Positions 32,241-43,640 of a stretch of DNA of 64,000 nt are shown here, piece after piece. Under the pieces are notes generated by a model. The model was not told the origin of the DNA. It searched no databases and was given only the letters and a program-made list of their open reading frames with translations. Where the stretch lies: contig OZ010599.1 of NCBI GenBank assembly GCA_963932145.1, positions 44,361,844 through 44,425,843 of the forward strand. The letters are read 5' to 3'. Numbering within the stretch: position 1 is the stretch's first letter; every line of letters begins with the position of its first letter. Both the position numbers and the translations under genes were made by a program. This DNA comes from Acanthosepion lycidas (Eukaryota; Mollusca; Cephalopoda; Sepiida; Sepiidae).

Positions 32241-33870
32241 GCCCTATTTAGTCAGGGGATGGTCAGCGTCCATTTCTTTGATTTTATATCAACTATATCC
32301 ACTTATTACAGCTCTGAAATTTTTATACTTCATGCTGCCTCTCCTCAACTTGTTAAAGCAGAAGGTTTTAGTGGTACCAACTTATTTTGACTCCCACCCA
32401 AACTAAAAATTCACAAGAAATGTCTACCCCACCCCAGTTGTTAACCACCCCAGTACATTATAAAGAACAGGAGGACAGTCGTATAAATGATTAAGTCGTT
32501 TTCCTGATCATTAATTTCTTAAAAATTGACAAAGATAAAAAATTACTATAGCTTGTGCTTTATTATGTTAAAATTATAGGCATGAACTCGAAATTCCCTT
32601 CAGCTGATTTGATGTCATTACTGGTATTTCAATTTGTGGTATGCAAATTATTTGAGGTGATGGTGTGCAAGTTTTCTTTCACATCAACACATTTTCAGTT
32701 CTTTAAGTGGATGAATCTATTCACAATCAATGTTACTATGAAATTGATCTTACATACTTTATTCTTGCTATAAGTAAAAGTAATGGCAGTGACTAAGTAA
32801 TACTTCAACTTCTGTTTCTACTACTGGAACATACTACTGGAACAGCGCCACTGCTGCTATCTGCACCAGAAATACCGCTGCAATTAGTGAAAGTACCGCT
32901 GCTTCAGGTAGTACCACTCTCACTTGTAGCTATTACTATTCTTGTAGCCATAATCAGCACTACTTTGATTTGTCTATTGTAAGAACTTAAGGAATAAAAA
33001 TGAGTTTCAATATTAAGGATCAAGACTTCATCCTGATATTTCAACTAGTAGACTATGAAATATTATAAACTGGGGGAAAGTTTTTGTAGTTGTTTATGAT
33101 TTAAACATTTAAAAAAATTAAATTTGAATATCTCATCAGCTCTATCCTTCTTAATCCAAACTTTAAACATTTGTCTTTGAAATAGAGGTATAACTATGTA
33201 ACATGATACCTATAGTATGACACAAAAATTACACCCTTATCTAAACATCTGATACACTAGCAAGGTGCAAATTAGATCTATTTAGTTCAAAGATACATGT
33301 TAAGCCTATTAATACATAAAATAATATATGGCACTTCAATGAGAAGACTATCTCTTAATTATCATATTTTATTTGAAGGAAATTTAAATTTTGACAATTT
33401 AAATTTTAACATTCTTTTACGAAATTATGACACTGCAATTGTTACAAGACAAAATCTTTTAAAGTATATTACGTCAGACAATATGAAAACATTTTAAGTG
33501 TACTTCATGTTTTTAATTCAGAAAAAATGTGATTTAATGGCACCAGACTGTCTTTTAACAAATTATGACATAAGAAAATAATTTTTACCGTTTAAACGTC
33601 TATAAAATATGTAATGATATTTTAAATATTTATTTAAGTTTTTCATTAAAAATTATGAATGTATAATGGCACTACATGATGATAAGTTGCCACTAAGAGT
33701 CGTCAAAGAACATTCATTGAAAGAAATCGTCTGAAGTCAGATGCCACTGTTTCCAATTCTCCAACTGGCTCCAACTCGCAGTGCACCTGAATAAAGATGA
33801 TTTCTACCAAATTCCTCTAAATAGTGTTGAAGCTGATATTTACCGAGCTTACTGCTATATTATGTCAAAA
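32241..33870. other. No gene recognised; one triplet-rich stretch
   Basis: A cryptic ACT/GCT-rich stretch at about 32815-32955 resembles 37618-37755 and 46380-46600. The rest is AT-rich without visible features. Confidence 0.5.
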
Positions 33871-33873
33871 TAC

Positions 33874-34240
33874 TGGTTCCCGTACGATCACCGATGTTAA
33901 GCAACATCAAGCCTGATCAGTATCTAGATGGGTAGCTGTTTGGGGATAATAGGTGCTATAAGCTTGGATGTGCAGCTGCTATGACTTATGGCCATAACAT
34001 GTTGAAACACCACTGAAGTTAAGCAATGTCGAGTCTGACCAGTAGTTAGATGGGTGACTGCTTGAGAACACCAGGTGCTGTAAGCTTTGATGTATGAGTG
34101 GTGTAATGGATAATTTGCTCGGAATTGTTTATCAGAGAACCAAGTTTCAATTCCAGTTGGGTTTGTTATATTCACTTGTGCACCTCTTCTCCTCAAGCTA
34201 TGAATTAGTAAGACTTGTATCACTAAAATCATTATCATGT
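33874..34240 (+). mobile_element. Composite SINE: 5S-like dimer plus tRNA-like unit
   Basis: Two units resembling animal 5S rRNA follow each other. Unit 1 ends with ...TCTAGATGGGTAGCTG and GGTGCTATAAGCTT. Unit 2 (about 33985-34086) has GTTAAGCAATGTCGAGTCTG, ACCAGTAGTTAGATGGGTGA and ACCAGGTGCTGTAAGCTT. 5S rRNA has matching SINE-type text around its internal A box, intermediate element and C box. A family A tRNA-like head (TGGTGTAATGGATAA; B box TTTCAATTCC) and body follow. Confidence 0.8.
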
Positions 34241-34584
34241 CTCAAAAGATTTTTACAAGAAGACAGGTAGAAGCAAGGAACTAAGAAAGGTGCTGATGCT
34301 TTGCTAAAGTATACATTTTTCAATTTTCATTTTGCTCAGGTTGAACCATGTTTTCTTTACTTGAAATTAAGAGACCAATGAGAATAATTTTGTTAGTGTT
34401 AAATGTTGAGTTTAAGCTTTAAGAGGCCTCTGGACTAATAGAATTTGGGGGCCCCCTTCATTACGTATGTTTACTCTCCCATATCCAATATTGTACAATA
34501 TTGAGCAATTTTACACTTATTACATATCTGTGTTCAATGAAGTGTAAAACAACAAAAACTGAGCAAAGTAGACAAATTATGCAA

Positions 34585-35090
34585 ATGGTGCAGTGCTTCT
34601 GCTATATATTTAGAGATTCCTGATAAAATCCAAAAAAGAATCTGCTATATTGTTGGTCTTGACCTGGTGTCTTGGCTTCAGTCACTTTCCTGCCATCATA
34701 AAGTTACTTCCCTGTGCCTTTTCTGTAAATACTTTCCTGGTAATTATTCGGATGAGCTTTACGCTATGGTATCTAGACCCATTGAATTTATGCTCAATGC
34801 TAGATTGGCACCAAGGTCTCATCTTCTCACAACTGAATTGGCTAGACATAGACATAAGTTCTATGCTGACAGTTTCTTTTTTTGATTATGGAACATTCTT
34901 CTGGCTCCATACTTTCCAGCCAACAAAAGGTAGCTATTATTTAAACAGTCATTTCTGCTGTTTTCCTGATAAGTTTTCTATTGTACTCACACCTTAATAA
35001 TGTTTCTGTTTTCTAATGATTTCACACTCAGTAACCCACCCCCTTGTGTTTTAGTGGATTTACTGGCTTGCATGAGGTGAATTTGATTAA
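34585..35090 (+). pseudogene. LINE lineage 1 remnant
   Basis: GCAGTGCTTCTGCTATATAT, GAGATTCCTGATAAAATCCA, CTTTTCTGTAAATACTTTCC and GGAACATTCTTCTGGCTCC follow the order of 1310-1790. The end is GCTTGCATGAGGTGAATTTG. Frames are broken. Confidence 0.7.
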
Positions 35091-35803
35091 TAAGAAAAAA
35101 ACTAAAAAGATCTACATAAAAACTCTAAAAAAGATGCATCAAATTTGAATTTAAAAGACCCACTCTATCTAGATGGGCCCAAATACTTGAAATTATTTCA
35201 AATTAGTTCAAAGGAGGCCCATTAATTCTGAAAATAAAGAAATTTGCTCTGTTCTTATATCTTTTATTTTTTTTAGTTTTATCCATAACCCAAGACTCTT
35301 GAGGACCCCTCTAGTCTTGGGGTTCCTGGCCTGAAGCCCATACTGTAAATCTGGCACTGGTTGCCTCATGATTAAAGCCTAATTAATGAAGATTATACTA
35401 TAAATTATTTTCTCAGTGTTCAATGGCATCACAGCTTCCCATCAAGTGGAGCCTATGGCATGTGTCCTACTTGTGATGCCCTAGATATGTCATTGCTTGA
35501 AAGGAAAAATATTCTGCCATGTCTTTTATTAGTTTCAGGATCAAATTTGACAAAGACAAAATGAGAGAATTTTTTTCCCATTTCATTTTACATTTTTTAT
35601 TTCATGTCTCATTGAAACAGACACAGGTGGGTCTAAAAATTCTGATTTTTAACATCTTTCTCATCAAGCTTCAATTTGGTCAAAAGGTCTGTTAATATAC
35701 AATAAATATTATCAGTTTTATTATCAATATTATTATTGTTTTTTAATTTCTTTCACCAGCCTATTAGATCTAGATATTATAAGAAAAATATGGGAACAAT
35801 CTC

Positions 35804-35809
<6 letters not shown>

Positions 35810-35852
<43 letters not shown>
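35810..35852. repeat. (TA)n microsatellite
   Basis: TA array. Confidence 0.96.
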
Positions 35853-35854
<2 letters not shown>

Positions 35855-35918
35855 ATAATTTTTTCATATAAACAAAAACAATTTACTCACTACAAAGATG
35901 CAACCTTGTTTTTGGTGC

Positions 35919-35923
<5 letters not shown>

Positions 35924-35964
<41 letters not shown>
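35924..35964. repeat. (TA)n microsatellite
   Basis: TA array with one ACATA break, next to the following foldback. Confidence 0.95.
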
Positions 35965-35967
<3 letters not shown>

Positions 35968-36385
35968 GAAATGGACAAAGTCCGACAATTATTTGAAAAC
36001 ATTTTTATGTTTATACATTCCTTTTATAGATACAAATATTTAAGTAAATGTTCTGTTCATAATAAACTGTATTAACAATATTTACCAGCCTGAATGTCTG
36101 AGTAATTTTCATAGAAAATATTCATCCTCCGACAGGAATTGAATAAATTGACCTTGCTAACCAAGCAATCCTCTGTAGCCCAATTAGTTAAGGCATGTCA
36201 GACTATATGACAGTTCTGTATAGGATACAGGTTCGATTCCTGTTGGAGGACGAATATTTTCTATGAAAATTCCTTGGACATTCAGGCCGGTAAATGTTGT
36301 TAATACTGTTTATTATAAACAGAGCATTTACTTAAATATTTGTATCTAAAAAAGAATGTATAAACATAAAAATATCTTTATATAC
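35963..36385 (+). repeat. tRNA-type foldback element, best copy
   Basis: Same architecture as 29518-29945: ATGAAATGGACAAAGTCCGA end, left arm to about 36140 ending CCTCCGACAGGAATTGAA, tRNA-like core, right arm 36240-36385. The left arm begins by complementing the T arm and acceptor 3' side of the core, so the arm includes part of the tRNA. Confidence 0.88.
36169..36250 (+). ncRNA. Class II tRNA-like core (82 nt)
   Basis: Cloverleaf read by eye: acceptor TCCTCTG/TGGAGGA (seven pairs, two wobble), D stem GCC/GGC, anticodon stem TGTCA/TGACA (five pairs), variable arm GTTCTGTATAGGAT, T arm ACAGG-TTCGATT-CCTGT (five pairs). B box GGTTCGATTCC is exact to the Pol III consensus. Loop GACTATA lacks T33, so no decoding role is claimed. 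Confidence 0.7.
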
Positions 36386-36604
36386 ATATATATATATATA
36401 TGTATGTATGTATAATTTATTTATATACTTTTACAACCCCTTTTCAATACAATATTCAATCATTATTTTATATATATATATTGCTAAAGATTTAATGGAT
36501 TTGTTTTTAACCTGACATTTTTATAAGAAAATAATTGAGACAAATAATCTGAGTGAAGGGGATGTGCCTTTCTTTAATTGGGTAAAAAGAGCCTTGTTTA
36601 CTGT
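36386..36604. other. No gene recognised
   Basis: AT-rich between repeats. Confidence 0.4.
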
Positions 36605-36710
36605 GAAGTCCATTGTGGTTGAGCAGTAAAGTATGCACGACCAAACATCAGTTTCCTCTACAAAGGGAGATGCAGGTTCAACCCATGCCAGGGGGACACA
36701 TTTTCTTTAC
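36605..36710 (+). repeat. Possible tRNA-related SINE head
   Basis: TGTGGTTGAGCAGTAAAG (A-box-like) and GATGCAGGTTCAACCC (B-box-like) are about 55 bases apart, as in a tRNA-derived promoter. Single copy in the window, so the assignment is weak. Confidence 0.35.
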
Positions 36711-37000
36711 TTAGATTTACTTAAATGTGTTGTTCAAGTGATGTAATACACACTGTTTAACAAATAAAAATGGGAAGTCTATTTGAAATACGATTATCCA
36801 CTATAATAATGTTTGAAGTAATATGTGTGTGTGTGTGTGAATGATAAAATGAATGAAAACACCAATGTTAAATATTTCCCTAAAAGCTATGGAACAGACT
36901 CAGCATTGCTTAACTTTAGTGATTGTACAGGAACCCATTCTATTAGTCAGATTTCCTGCTATTAGTCAGATATCTATTTGTATATCGTACCTTCTACATA

Positions 37001-37004
<4 letters not shown>

Positions 37005-37060
<56 letters not shown>
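37005..37060. repeat. (TA)n microsatellite
   Basis: About 55 bp of TA. Confidence 0.96.
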
Positions 37061-37062
<2 letters not shown>

Positions 37063-37617
37063 CACAGACAAACACACATACACACATACATTGTTGAATG
37101 GTATATCAAATCTTAGTGACACTTCATTCATGATTCCATTTCAGCTAAAAAAAGTTTCTTTTCCTTTCTTTGCTTTTATATAAATTTATTAAATTCTAAT
37201 ATTTGGGTCTTACAGTCCATTAAGTATAGTATATACTTATAGGAAGCCATGTTTCCATAGTGTCAGGCCCATTGCCAGAATGTTTTGTGTGGGGGTGCAA
37301 GTTAGAATTTGCACACTAAAATTAGTTCACATCATTTTCACCAAGGGTGGGGATGACTTTCTGGGGGCAGCCCACCCCCAAGCAGCAAACCTACACATTG
37401 TATAATAGGACAAAATCCAAATGATTGCCAATAGAGTAGGACTAAGAATAATTGAGTTTTATGCTTTTCCAGAAAGTTTTCATGTCAAATGATACTTGCA
37501 GGCAGGAAACAGTATTTGAAATTATTCTTTTAATTCTGTTTCTCCAGTGACCAATCACAGGCCATTTTGTATTTCTAGTAAACATTACAATGGTTGCCAT
37601 TAACTGCAACGATATGA

Positions 37618-37755
37618 TTGGTAGTTCAGCTGCTATCTATCCTTGTCCTACTACAACAGTTTGTAAGAATACTGCTGCTGCTGCTAGCAGTACCTCTTGC
37701 TATTGTTGGTGGCATTATTGAAGCTACTTATACTACTACTACTAACAATAACTCT
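37618..37755. repeat. Cryptic ACT/GCT triplet tract
   Basis: Triplet-periodic CTGCTGCTGCT and ACTACTACTACTAA runs. The 71-residue frame is low-complexity. Confidence 0.55.
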
Positions 37756-37954
37756 TCAGACATAAAAGAACCAGTTTTCAGGATGGTTCTTGTTCAAAAT
37801 AACATCAATCAACAACATCAAACTGAGTCTTAATTTTGGTTACATCCAATTTTATACAAATGCTTTACAGAAAGACACAAATACAACCTTGCATTTTGTT
37901 TCCATTAACTATATTCTTATCAATTGTATACTGTGTATATATAGTGTATAGTAA

Positions 37955-38250
37955 ACTATGATAATAAACTACATCTGGCAGCAAGGACTTTGGTCAAGAG
38001 GTTTTGAGAAGCGTAGTAGGGCCTGTTAGGGTCCCAGCTATGGGAAAATAGTGAACCATCAAATTGGGGTCAGAACACTATGAAAGTATAAAAATACATT
38101 TTTATAATAAAAATACCAGCAATACATTTTTATAAAAAAACAAAAATTACCACCAATACAGTTTTGCAAAAAAGAAATTTCCAAAGGTCTCAAGAAAATT
38201 AAATTTTGGCATTAAATGACCCATGAGGAGTTGATATGCTGCTAAACAAA
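37955..38250 (+). repeat. Dispersed repeat related to 14465-15135
   Basis: Starts GATAATAAACTACATCTGGC, has TGTTAGGGTCCCAGCTATG, and ends GACCCATGAGGAGTTGATAT. Confidence 0.7.
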
Positions 38251-38274
38251 CAAGTGTATATTAAAAGAGAGAGA

Positions 38275-38655
38275 TTTGTTTTTTTACAGCTTATAAATCT
38301 TTTGCAGGTTATTTAAAGAAAGAAAATATTTTTAGATTGTAACAATTTTTTCAGTGGTGTGGGGAAGATAATAATGATTTACTGATACAAGTTCTACTAA
38401 TAAACCCAAATCTGGGGTGAAAAGAGGTGAATTTGCATGTAAGTGAATATGACAAATTTGACCAAAATTAGGACTTGGTTCTTTGATCTCCATTTCCAAG
38501 CCAATATCCATTACATCTCCCACACATCCAAGCTTACAGTACTTGCTATTTCCAAGTGGTCACCCATCTAGGTACTGACCAGGTTTGATGTTGCTTAACT
38601 TTTGTGATTGTACAAGAATCAGTGTACCAGCATAATATGATCATAAGCCAAGAGA
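38275..38655 (-). mobile_element. Composite 5S/tRNA SINE
   Basis: On the minus strand from 38655: a 5S-like head (AAGTTAAGCAACATCAAACC, TGGTCAGTACCTAGATGGGT, then AGTACTGTAAGCTT), a tRNA-like unit (AGATGTAATGGATATTGGC), the family A body and a T-rich tail complement near 38280. Single 5S unit, unlike the dimer at 33874. Confidence 0.75.
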
Positions 38656-38832
38656 AAGAGAGAGTAAAGTTGATATTGTTAAATCACACATTCTAATCCA
38701 ATACATCTTCAAAGACTGAGGATTAATACTATACCAAGTAAATGGTAATGGTAATCAGGATATTAGCCATTCACTTTGCATTCATTGAGTTAGCATTAGC
38801 GTCAGTTGAAATTTATGAAATCTTTCTCTTAA

Positions 38833-39112
38833 CCCATTTCCTGCCAATTATTTTTGGATAAACTTTTCATTCTTAGGCATTTCTTTTATTTGTTTGGGAA
38901 GAATAAGAAACTGAGGCACTTTGAAGTACCCAAGCTATGAGTTGACGATTGGACTCATTTCAAGCTCAGAAGGGCCTAAAAAGAATCAAGATTGACATAT
39001 AAACGCGTCTGTAGCTGGTTTTGAATGTTATGTTTTGGACATGTTTGTTCATCCAGTTTGAAAAAGACACTTTCGATAAAAATGTATATACATATCTATG
39101 CTGGAGAAGGGG
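38833..39112. mobile_element. piggyBac-like MITE, 280 bp
   Basis: The ends CCCATTTCCTGCC and complement CCCCTTCTCCAGC are imperfect inverted repeats beginning with CCC, each bordered by TTAA (38829-38832 and 39113-39116). TTAA duplication plus CCC ends are diagnostic of piggyBac. No coding content. Confidence 0.7.
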
Positions 39113-39116
39113 TTAA

Positions 39117-40098
39117 AACAGTTTTTTAGGAAAATAGGTTTCTAAAGATCAGTAACTGTTCTTACTTTTTCTAGTATTCATGGGGGTTTCCTTCCTAAGC
39201 TTTTGTTGGGAATAGTGTGGAAAGTCAACATCTTCATTATATCATTATTTTCCCTTTCAGTTGTATGTGCTCTCTTTTTTAGTTGCTGCTGCTGTTAAAA
39301 ATCTTCAAGCGATGTGGTTTCTGTTATTTGGCGAAGTTCGTTGTTTGTAATTCTCTAGCACCAGTCTACAAGAGTTGATGAAGACAGTCCTCTTCAAGAC
39401 CTACTGGGTTTATTCACTTGAAAACATTAATCCAAGAAAATGAGTGACTGTTTAACCCAAATCAAGGCAACATGCATATGAAAGCTTAACTCTTTTATCA
39501 ATAAATAATTAATTGTTTGGAAATATTTTTGCAGTTTAAGAATGGACTATAAATAAATATATATGAAGGTGCATCAAAATTCTACTCAATTTCAATCAAC
39601 ATTGTATTTTTAAAGATTATGTAATGCTCTGCATATAATACTTTTCAATGTTCTTAGCAGTTCCAATGAAAATTGTCAAGTGTTTATGGTTAGTTTCTTA
39701 TTTACCTTGTATTTTAAAACATTAGAATTGACAATTGATAATTGCCCACTTCTGGACTTTATTTCAAGGGATAAGTTATCAGTTTTCTGCATCTATTGTT
39801 TCATTTCTTTCCATTTTCCAAATTCAATGTGTCAGTGGTTTTGAGGCTCAGTTTAAAATAACATTTCAAAATTGCCAGAATAACAATAGTTGTATCTGTT
39901 ATTATGACATCTGAAATAAAAAGTTCAATAGAATAGTATTGATAATGATATAATATATATATAATATATATATTGCTATTACTGTTACTGCAACAACAAC
40001 AACAAAAAAAAAAACAATAACAACAATAATAATAATGATAATAGTAGTAGAAGTATTATTATTAGTAGTAGGTCGTCTTTAGTTTTATTCATGTATTC
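39117..40098. other. No gene recognised
   Basis: AT-rich; short ACA and ATA runs at 39990-40070. Confidence 0.45.
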
Positions 40099-40106
40099 AT
40101 CTTTGG

Positions 40107-40570
40107 CAGTGGTTTCCAAATGGTACAGTGCACCTCATAGGTGCGGTGGAAGAGGATAGCAGATGAGGTGGAATGATTTAAAGACGATTAAAGATTTAGA
40201 AACGGTTTTTAAAAATTCATATGCCAAAAATAAATATGATTTCAAAATTTAAAATATTATTATGGATTACTTGTAATTGTATGCACGAGTCCCAGTATAA
40301 ATAGTTATAAATACTTATTGACTGATTTTATCATTGTGATATTTTTGCATTATATCAAGTATTAAGAATATAGTAACTAGGGTCTACAAGTTGAAAGAGA
40401 GAGTTATCAATGATAATTTTCTGATTTCAAATCCATGTTTATCTCTCTTTAATTCTCTCTCTGTTTTTTTTTTATTTTTAAATGTATATTTTATCACATA
40501 AAATTTAGGGAGGTGCAAGCAAATTTTAATTCTGGAAATGTGGCCCAGAGAAAAAGTTTTGGAACCACTG
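40107..40570. mobile_element. hAT-type MITE, 464 bp, with perfect 8-bp TSD
   Basis: Ends CAGTGGTTTCCAAA and TTTTGGAACCACTG. The flanking 8 bp ATCTTTGG is exact on both sides (40099-40106 and 40571-40578). 8-bp TSDs and CAGTGGTT-type ends are characteristic of hAT elements. The interior is AT-rich without a transposase. Confidence 0.92.
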
Positions 40571-40992
40571 ATCTTTGGAGTAAGGGCTTTTAAAAAGTAA
40601 AATACTTTTGATGCACCCTAATACCTTCTCCAAAGTCAGAAAATTATTTCCAATGTATTATTCAGTTAGAAATTTATTTAATATACTTTTAAAAAAAAAA
40701 ATGATCATTTTACATTTTTCAGAACTTAACAAAAGACAATATTCCTTGCAAAAAATGTTCTTCTGTATTGACATTTATCTCTGCTTCTTTATCAAAGCAC
40801 TTAATTCAGTATTGAATATAACAATGATTGAATATTATACAATGAAAATTTCAGATGAAAATTCAATTAATAACTATATACACGGTTCTGGATTTATTGA
40901 TTCAACCATTTCTGCCTGAATATCTTGGATGAGATGTTATTATTATTTAAACTCTTTATATATGGTTTATTGTCCTCATCTTTTTATTGTTA

Positions 40993-41029
40993 TCACAACA
41001 TTTCAGCTGTTATGCCCTTTCATCAGCTG
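40993..41029 (-). ncRNA. Hammerhead-like core, family H6
   Basis: Minus strand: box CTGATGA (41020-41026), GAA 41002-41004, then A-TG-T giving a one-pair helix III, U17, and GTGA (40993-40996) as helix I. The opposite strand reads CAG, so only two of three near pairs form. Helix II is irregular. Probably degenerate. Confidence 0.35.
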
Positions 41030-41084
41030 TATGTCAATCTGGGATTCAGTTTGGAATTTCCTGTTGGTTACCTGGATCAACATA

Positions 41085-41126
41085 CACCTGATGAAAGCTG
41101 GAGGACACAATGGCTGAAATGTTGTA
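41085..41126 (+). ncRNA. Hammerhead-like core, family H6
   Basis: Box CTGATGA (41088-41094) is the consensus heptamer. Helix II AGCTG/TGGCT (five pairs with two wobbles, one unpaired A). GAA 41116-41118, one-pair helix III, U17. Helix I CAC/GTA two pairs. Confidence 0.4.
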
Positions 41127-41203
41127 ATAATGCTAACAGAGATGAGGACAATAGTATGCATGTAAATAGTCTAAAAAATGTTTCAGCCTTTTATGCATAT
41201 TAC

Positions 41204-41204
<1 letters not shown>

Positions 41205-41276
<72 letters not shown>
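41205..41276. repeat. (TA)n microsatellite
   Basis: About 70 bp of TA. Confidence 0.97.
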
Positions 41277-41280
<4 letters not shown>

Positions 41281-41349
41281 TGTATATTTAGGCAACATAT
41301 CTGAATTCAAACATGTTTCATTGAATAATATAGACATATTGCATTTACT

Positions 41350-42315
41350 TATTTTTAACTGATCCTTTCCAGTTGTCTAATCAGTTTCTTGATGTTAAAG
41401 TGAGATTCATCAAGGAAAGTACTGTAGTTTTTTTTAACTCAAGTACTTTTGATCTATTCTAAGATCATCTTCAGGGGTAAATTACAAAGACAAACTTATT
41501 GTAACTTTGGTAAAATGCATTCTGTTATGATAGTGATTTTTAAAAACATGTGTGAATATGCTCTGTTATAGCTATTTTAGAATTTTAAATTTATATACTA
41601 TATATATCATACACAAGATGAAACATGAATTGAATTAAGTGATTGAACACTTGATTTTTAATTTAATTGTATTATTATTGAAATTAGAATACTTTTTAAA
41701 CAATCCCCCCAAAATACATTGGTGAAACATCCTGAAACTTAAAGAAAAGAATATACAAAGATGAAAGGGGACTAAAATTATTTCACACACTCAGGGTACT
41801 TCTATTCTATAGTGCTGGAACCTTTGTGATCACAAGTTTGATCTGGGAAAAGCAATTTTAATAAAAACTGAATATAATTTAGTCAGACGAGGATGCATTG
41901 AAAGTGCTATGATCTACAAGTCCCCTATGATTAACATACTACTCGGCTATTTCTGTTTATTGCCTGCTCTTATTAAATTAAAACTGAAACAATGTGGGAT
42001 ATATAAACCATGAAAAACATAATAAATAAAATAAAAAATAAAAATAAGTATATAAAAATGAAAACTGATATTGGATATAATCTAATTTCTATAATGATAC
42101 ATTTAAAGTAAAAATCAAGCATATATATACACACATACACACAAACATGCTCATATAAATATAAAATAGTGCCCTGGATCATTTCTCTATCTGATCTAGT
42201 ATCTTAACTGTCAGTTATAAACATTCATATTTAAATTTTACAATAGTCAATTTTCAAATAGTGCCTAATAGTTTCAACTCAGAGTTGTACCAAATGCTGA
42301 TGAACAAAATGTATA
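41350..42315. other. No gene recognised
   Basis: AT-rich; no element ends or domains seen. Confidence 0.45.
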
Positions 42316-42319
42316 TTTA

Positions 42320-43015
42320 TTATTAGTATATATATATATCATCATCATCCTTCGACTTCTACCATGGTTGGTCAGAACTCCATTGACAATCCCTTTCCAC
42401 ACTGTTCATTACTGTATTGCTGTCTCGAGATCCCCAATATCCAATCCTGAGTCTCGAGTTAGGGTGTCTGGGAAAATCAATTTTTGTGAGAAGACACTTC
42501 CAGAAGAGTGCCATAGGACTAAGGATGAGAGGACTTCCCTGTCTACTTGGTAACAGTGGTCGGTAAACTGTAGTTGTTTTTGCTTGAGCTTAAGAGAAAT
42601 TGGTCTCTGTTCTCCGTAGATTGTATTAAGTGCTGTATAGGATCTCGAACTGATGTTCTGGATTTTTCTTAGTAGATTTGTATATGCTCCAGTTCTTTTT
42701 CAAGATGAGCAGATAATGTCCAAGATTCTGATCCATACAGTAGGATGGGATCAATCAGTTTTTGTACACTCCCACCTTCTTCAGGTGATATACTTTGGAA
42801 TTTCAGACCAAACCCTTTATTTCATCCACCAGAGTAGATTGTTCTAGTTCCAAGTACCATATCTCAATTTTAGTTATCTCCCTTTAGTAACTCAACCCTC
42901 CAAGTTTTTGTTCACCTCTGCCGTGGTCAGGTATTGAACTCACAACTCTTTGGGTCAAGTCACAGGATTACTTCAAACAATACTTTTATCCACTGTACCG
43001 TGTGTCTTTTTATAA
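42320..43015 (-). repeat. Composite of dispersed repeats
   Basis: From 42780 the text CTTCTTCAGGTGATA, ACCAAACCCTTTATTT, AGATTGTTCTAGTTCC and GGTATTGAACTYAYAACTCT matches 54530-54720. The last string is the complement of a B-box-like sequence, so this end is tRNA-related on the minus strand. The 42380-42540 part shares GAGAAGACACTTCC-type text with the extended SINE at 13113. Confidence 0.6.
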
Positions 43016-43149
43016 GTAGAAGTTTATACATTCTCTTTCACTCTGAATAGCCCCCTTCTTAAAGGCAATATTGCTTGCTTGCATTGAATTGATTTAAAGA
43101 AAATATTAGGACATTTCACACTTTACTTCCATTTAAAAGCAATTCACAA

Positions 43150-43640
43150 ACTCTTGATCTCTAGTCAATCTACCTGACATTCTCTGCTGCAAATAAAGAT
43201 GATGATGATAAATTCTATTTCTCTGCATCTTTTACTGGTACTGCTTTCATAAACAGTATCACTAATATTGTAATATGGATGAACGAGAGGGTGGTACGAA
43301 GTGAAGATTATGAGAATAAGGAGGATAGATAATGTTTTGATTCTTGACTTGTAGAAGTTAAAATTGTAATGTTTTGAAAAGTACCCTTGTGGGAGTCTGT
43401 TCCACAAAATGGCATTTCTTTTAAAAAGCATCTGAGTGGAACTCTCTTCTTACATTTGGAATATAGAGAAAATGAGTGTTATTTGACTTGGTGAAAGTAG
43501 TATAGCATGACCTAGATGGAAAGGTCTGAACTGGTGAAACTGAAGAATAGAGATTTTCTGAACATTTGCCATGTAAATAGTAGCAGATTAGCAATAAGCT
43601 TGCAAAAGTTGCAGCTGCATTTAAAGCCATGCATTTCAGG
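43150..43640 (-). pseudogene. LINE lineage 2-like remnant
   Basis: Minus strand, two frames: ...LLICYYLHGKCSENLYSSVS and NVRREFHSDAF, then ...AILWNRLPQGYFSKHYN. This corresponds to the C-terminal region of 23600-24345 but diverged. It ends in a short ATG-repeat tail at about 43195-43215, as in RTE/CR1-type LINEs. Confidence 0.7.

Larger units (their letters stand above)
40965..41155. repeat. Foldback repeat, family H6, cores on both strands
   Basis: TTGTCCTCATCT...CACAACATTTCAGC...TCATCAGCTGTATGTCAATC on the left is matched by its complement GATCAACATACACCTGATGA...GGCTGAAATGTTGT...GATGAGGACAATAG on the right. Arms are about 75 bp with many differences. A TA array lies 50 bp downstream. Confidence 0.8.

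Noticed and set aside
32555..32773. Possible small coding gene (72 codons)
   Set aside because: No domain, no neighbours, AT-rich composition.
33874..34086. Functional 5S rRNA genes in tandem
   Set aside because: Many substitutions in helices and loops, and a SINE body follows directly.
36169..36250. A functional tRNA gene
   Set aside because: The cloverleaf forms but T33 is missing in all copies, copies diverge, and the core lies in a repeat; treated as tRNA-derived.
42781..42787. Additional hammerhead core CTGAAGA on the minus strand
   Set aside because: No GAAA follows at a usable distance; only a decayed relative of the 54511 copy.
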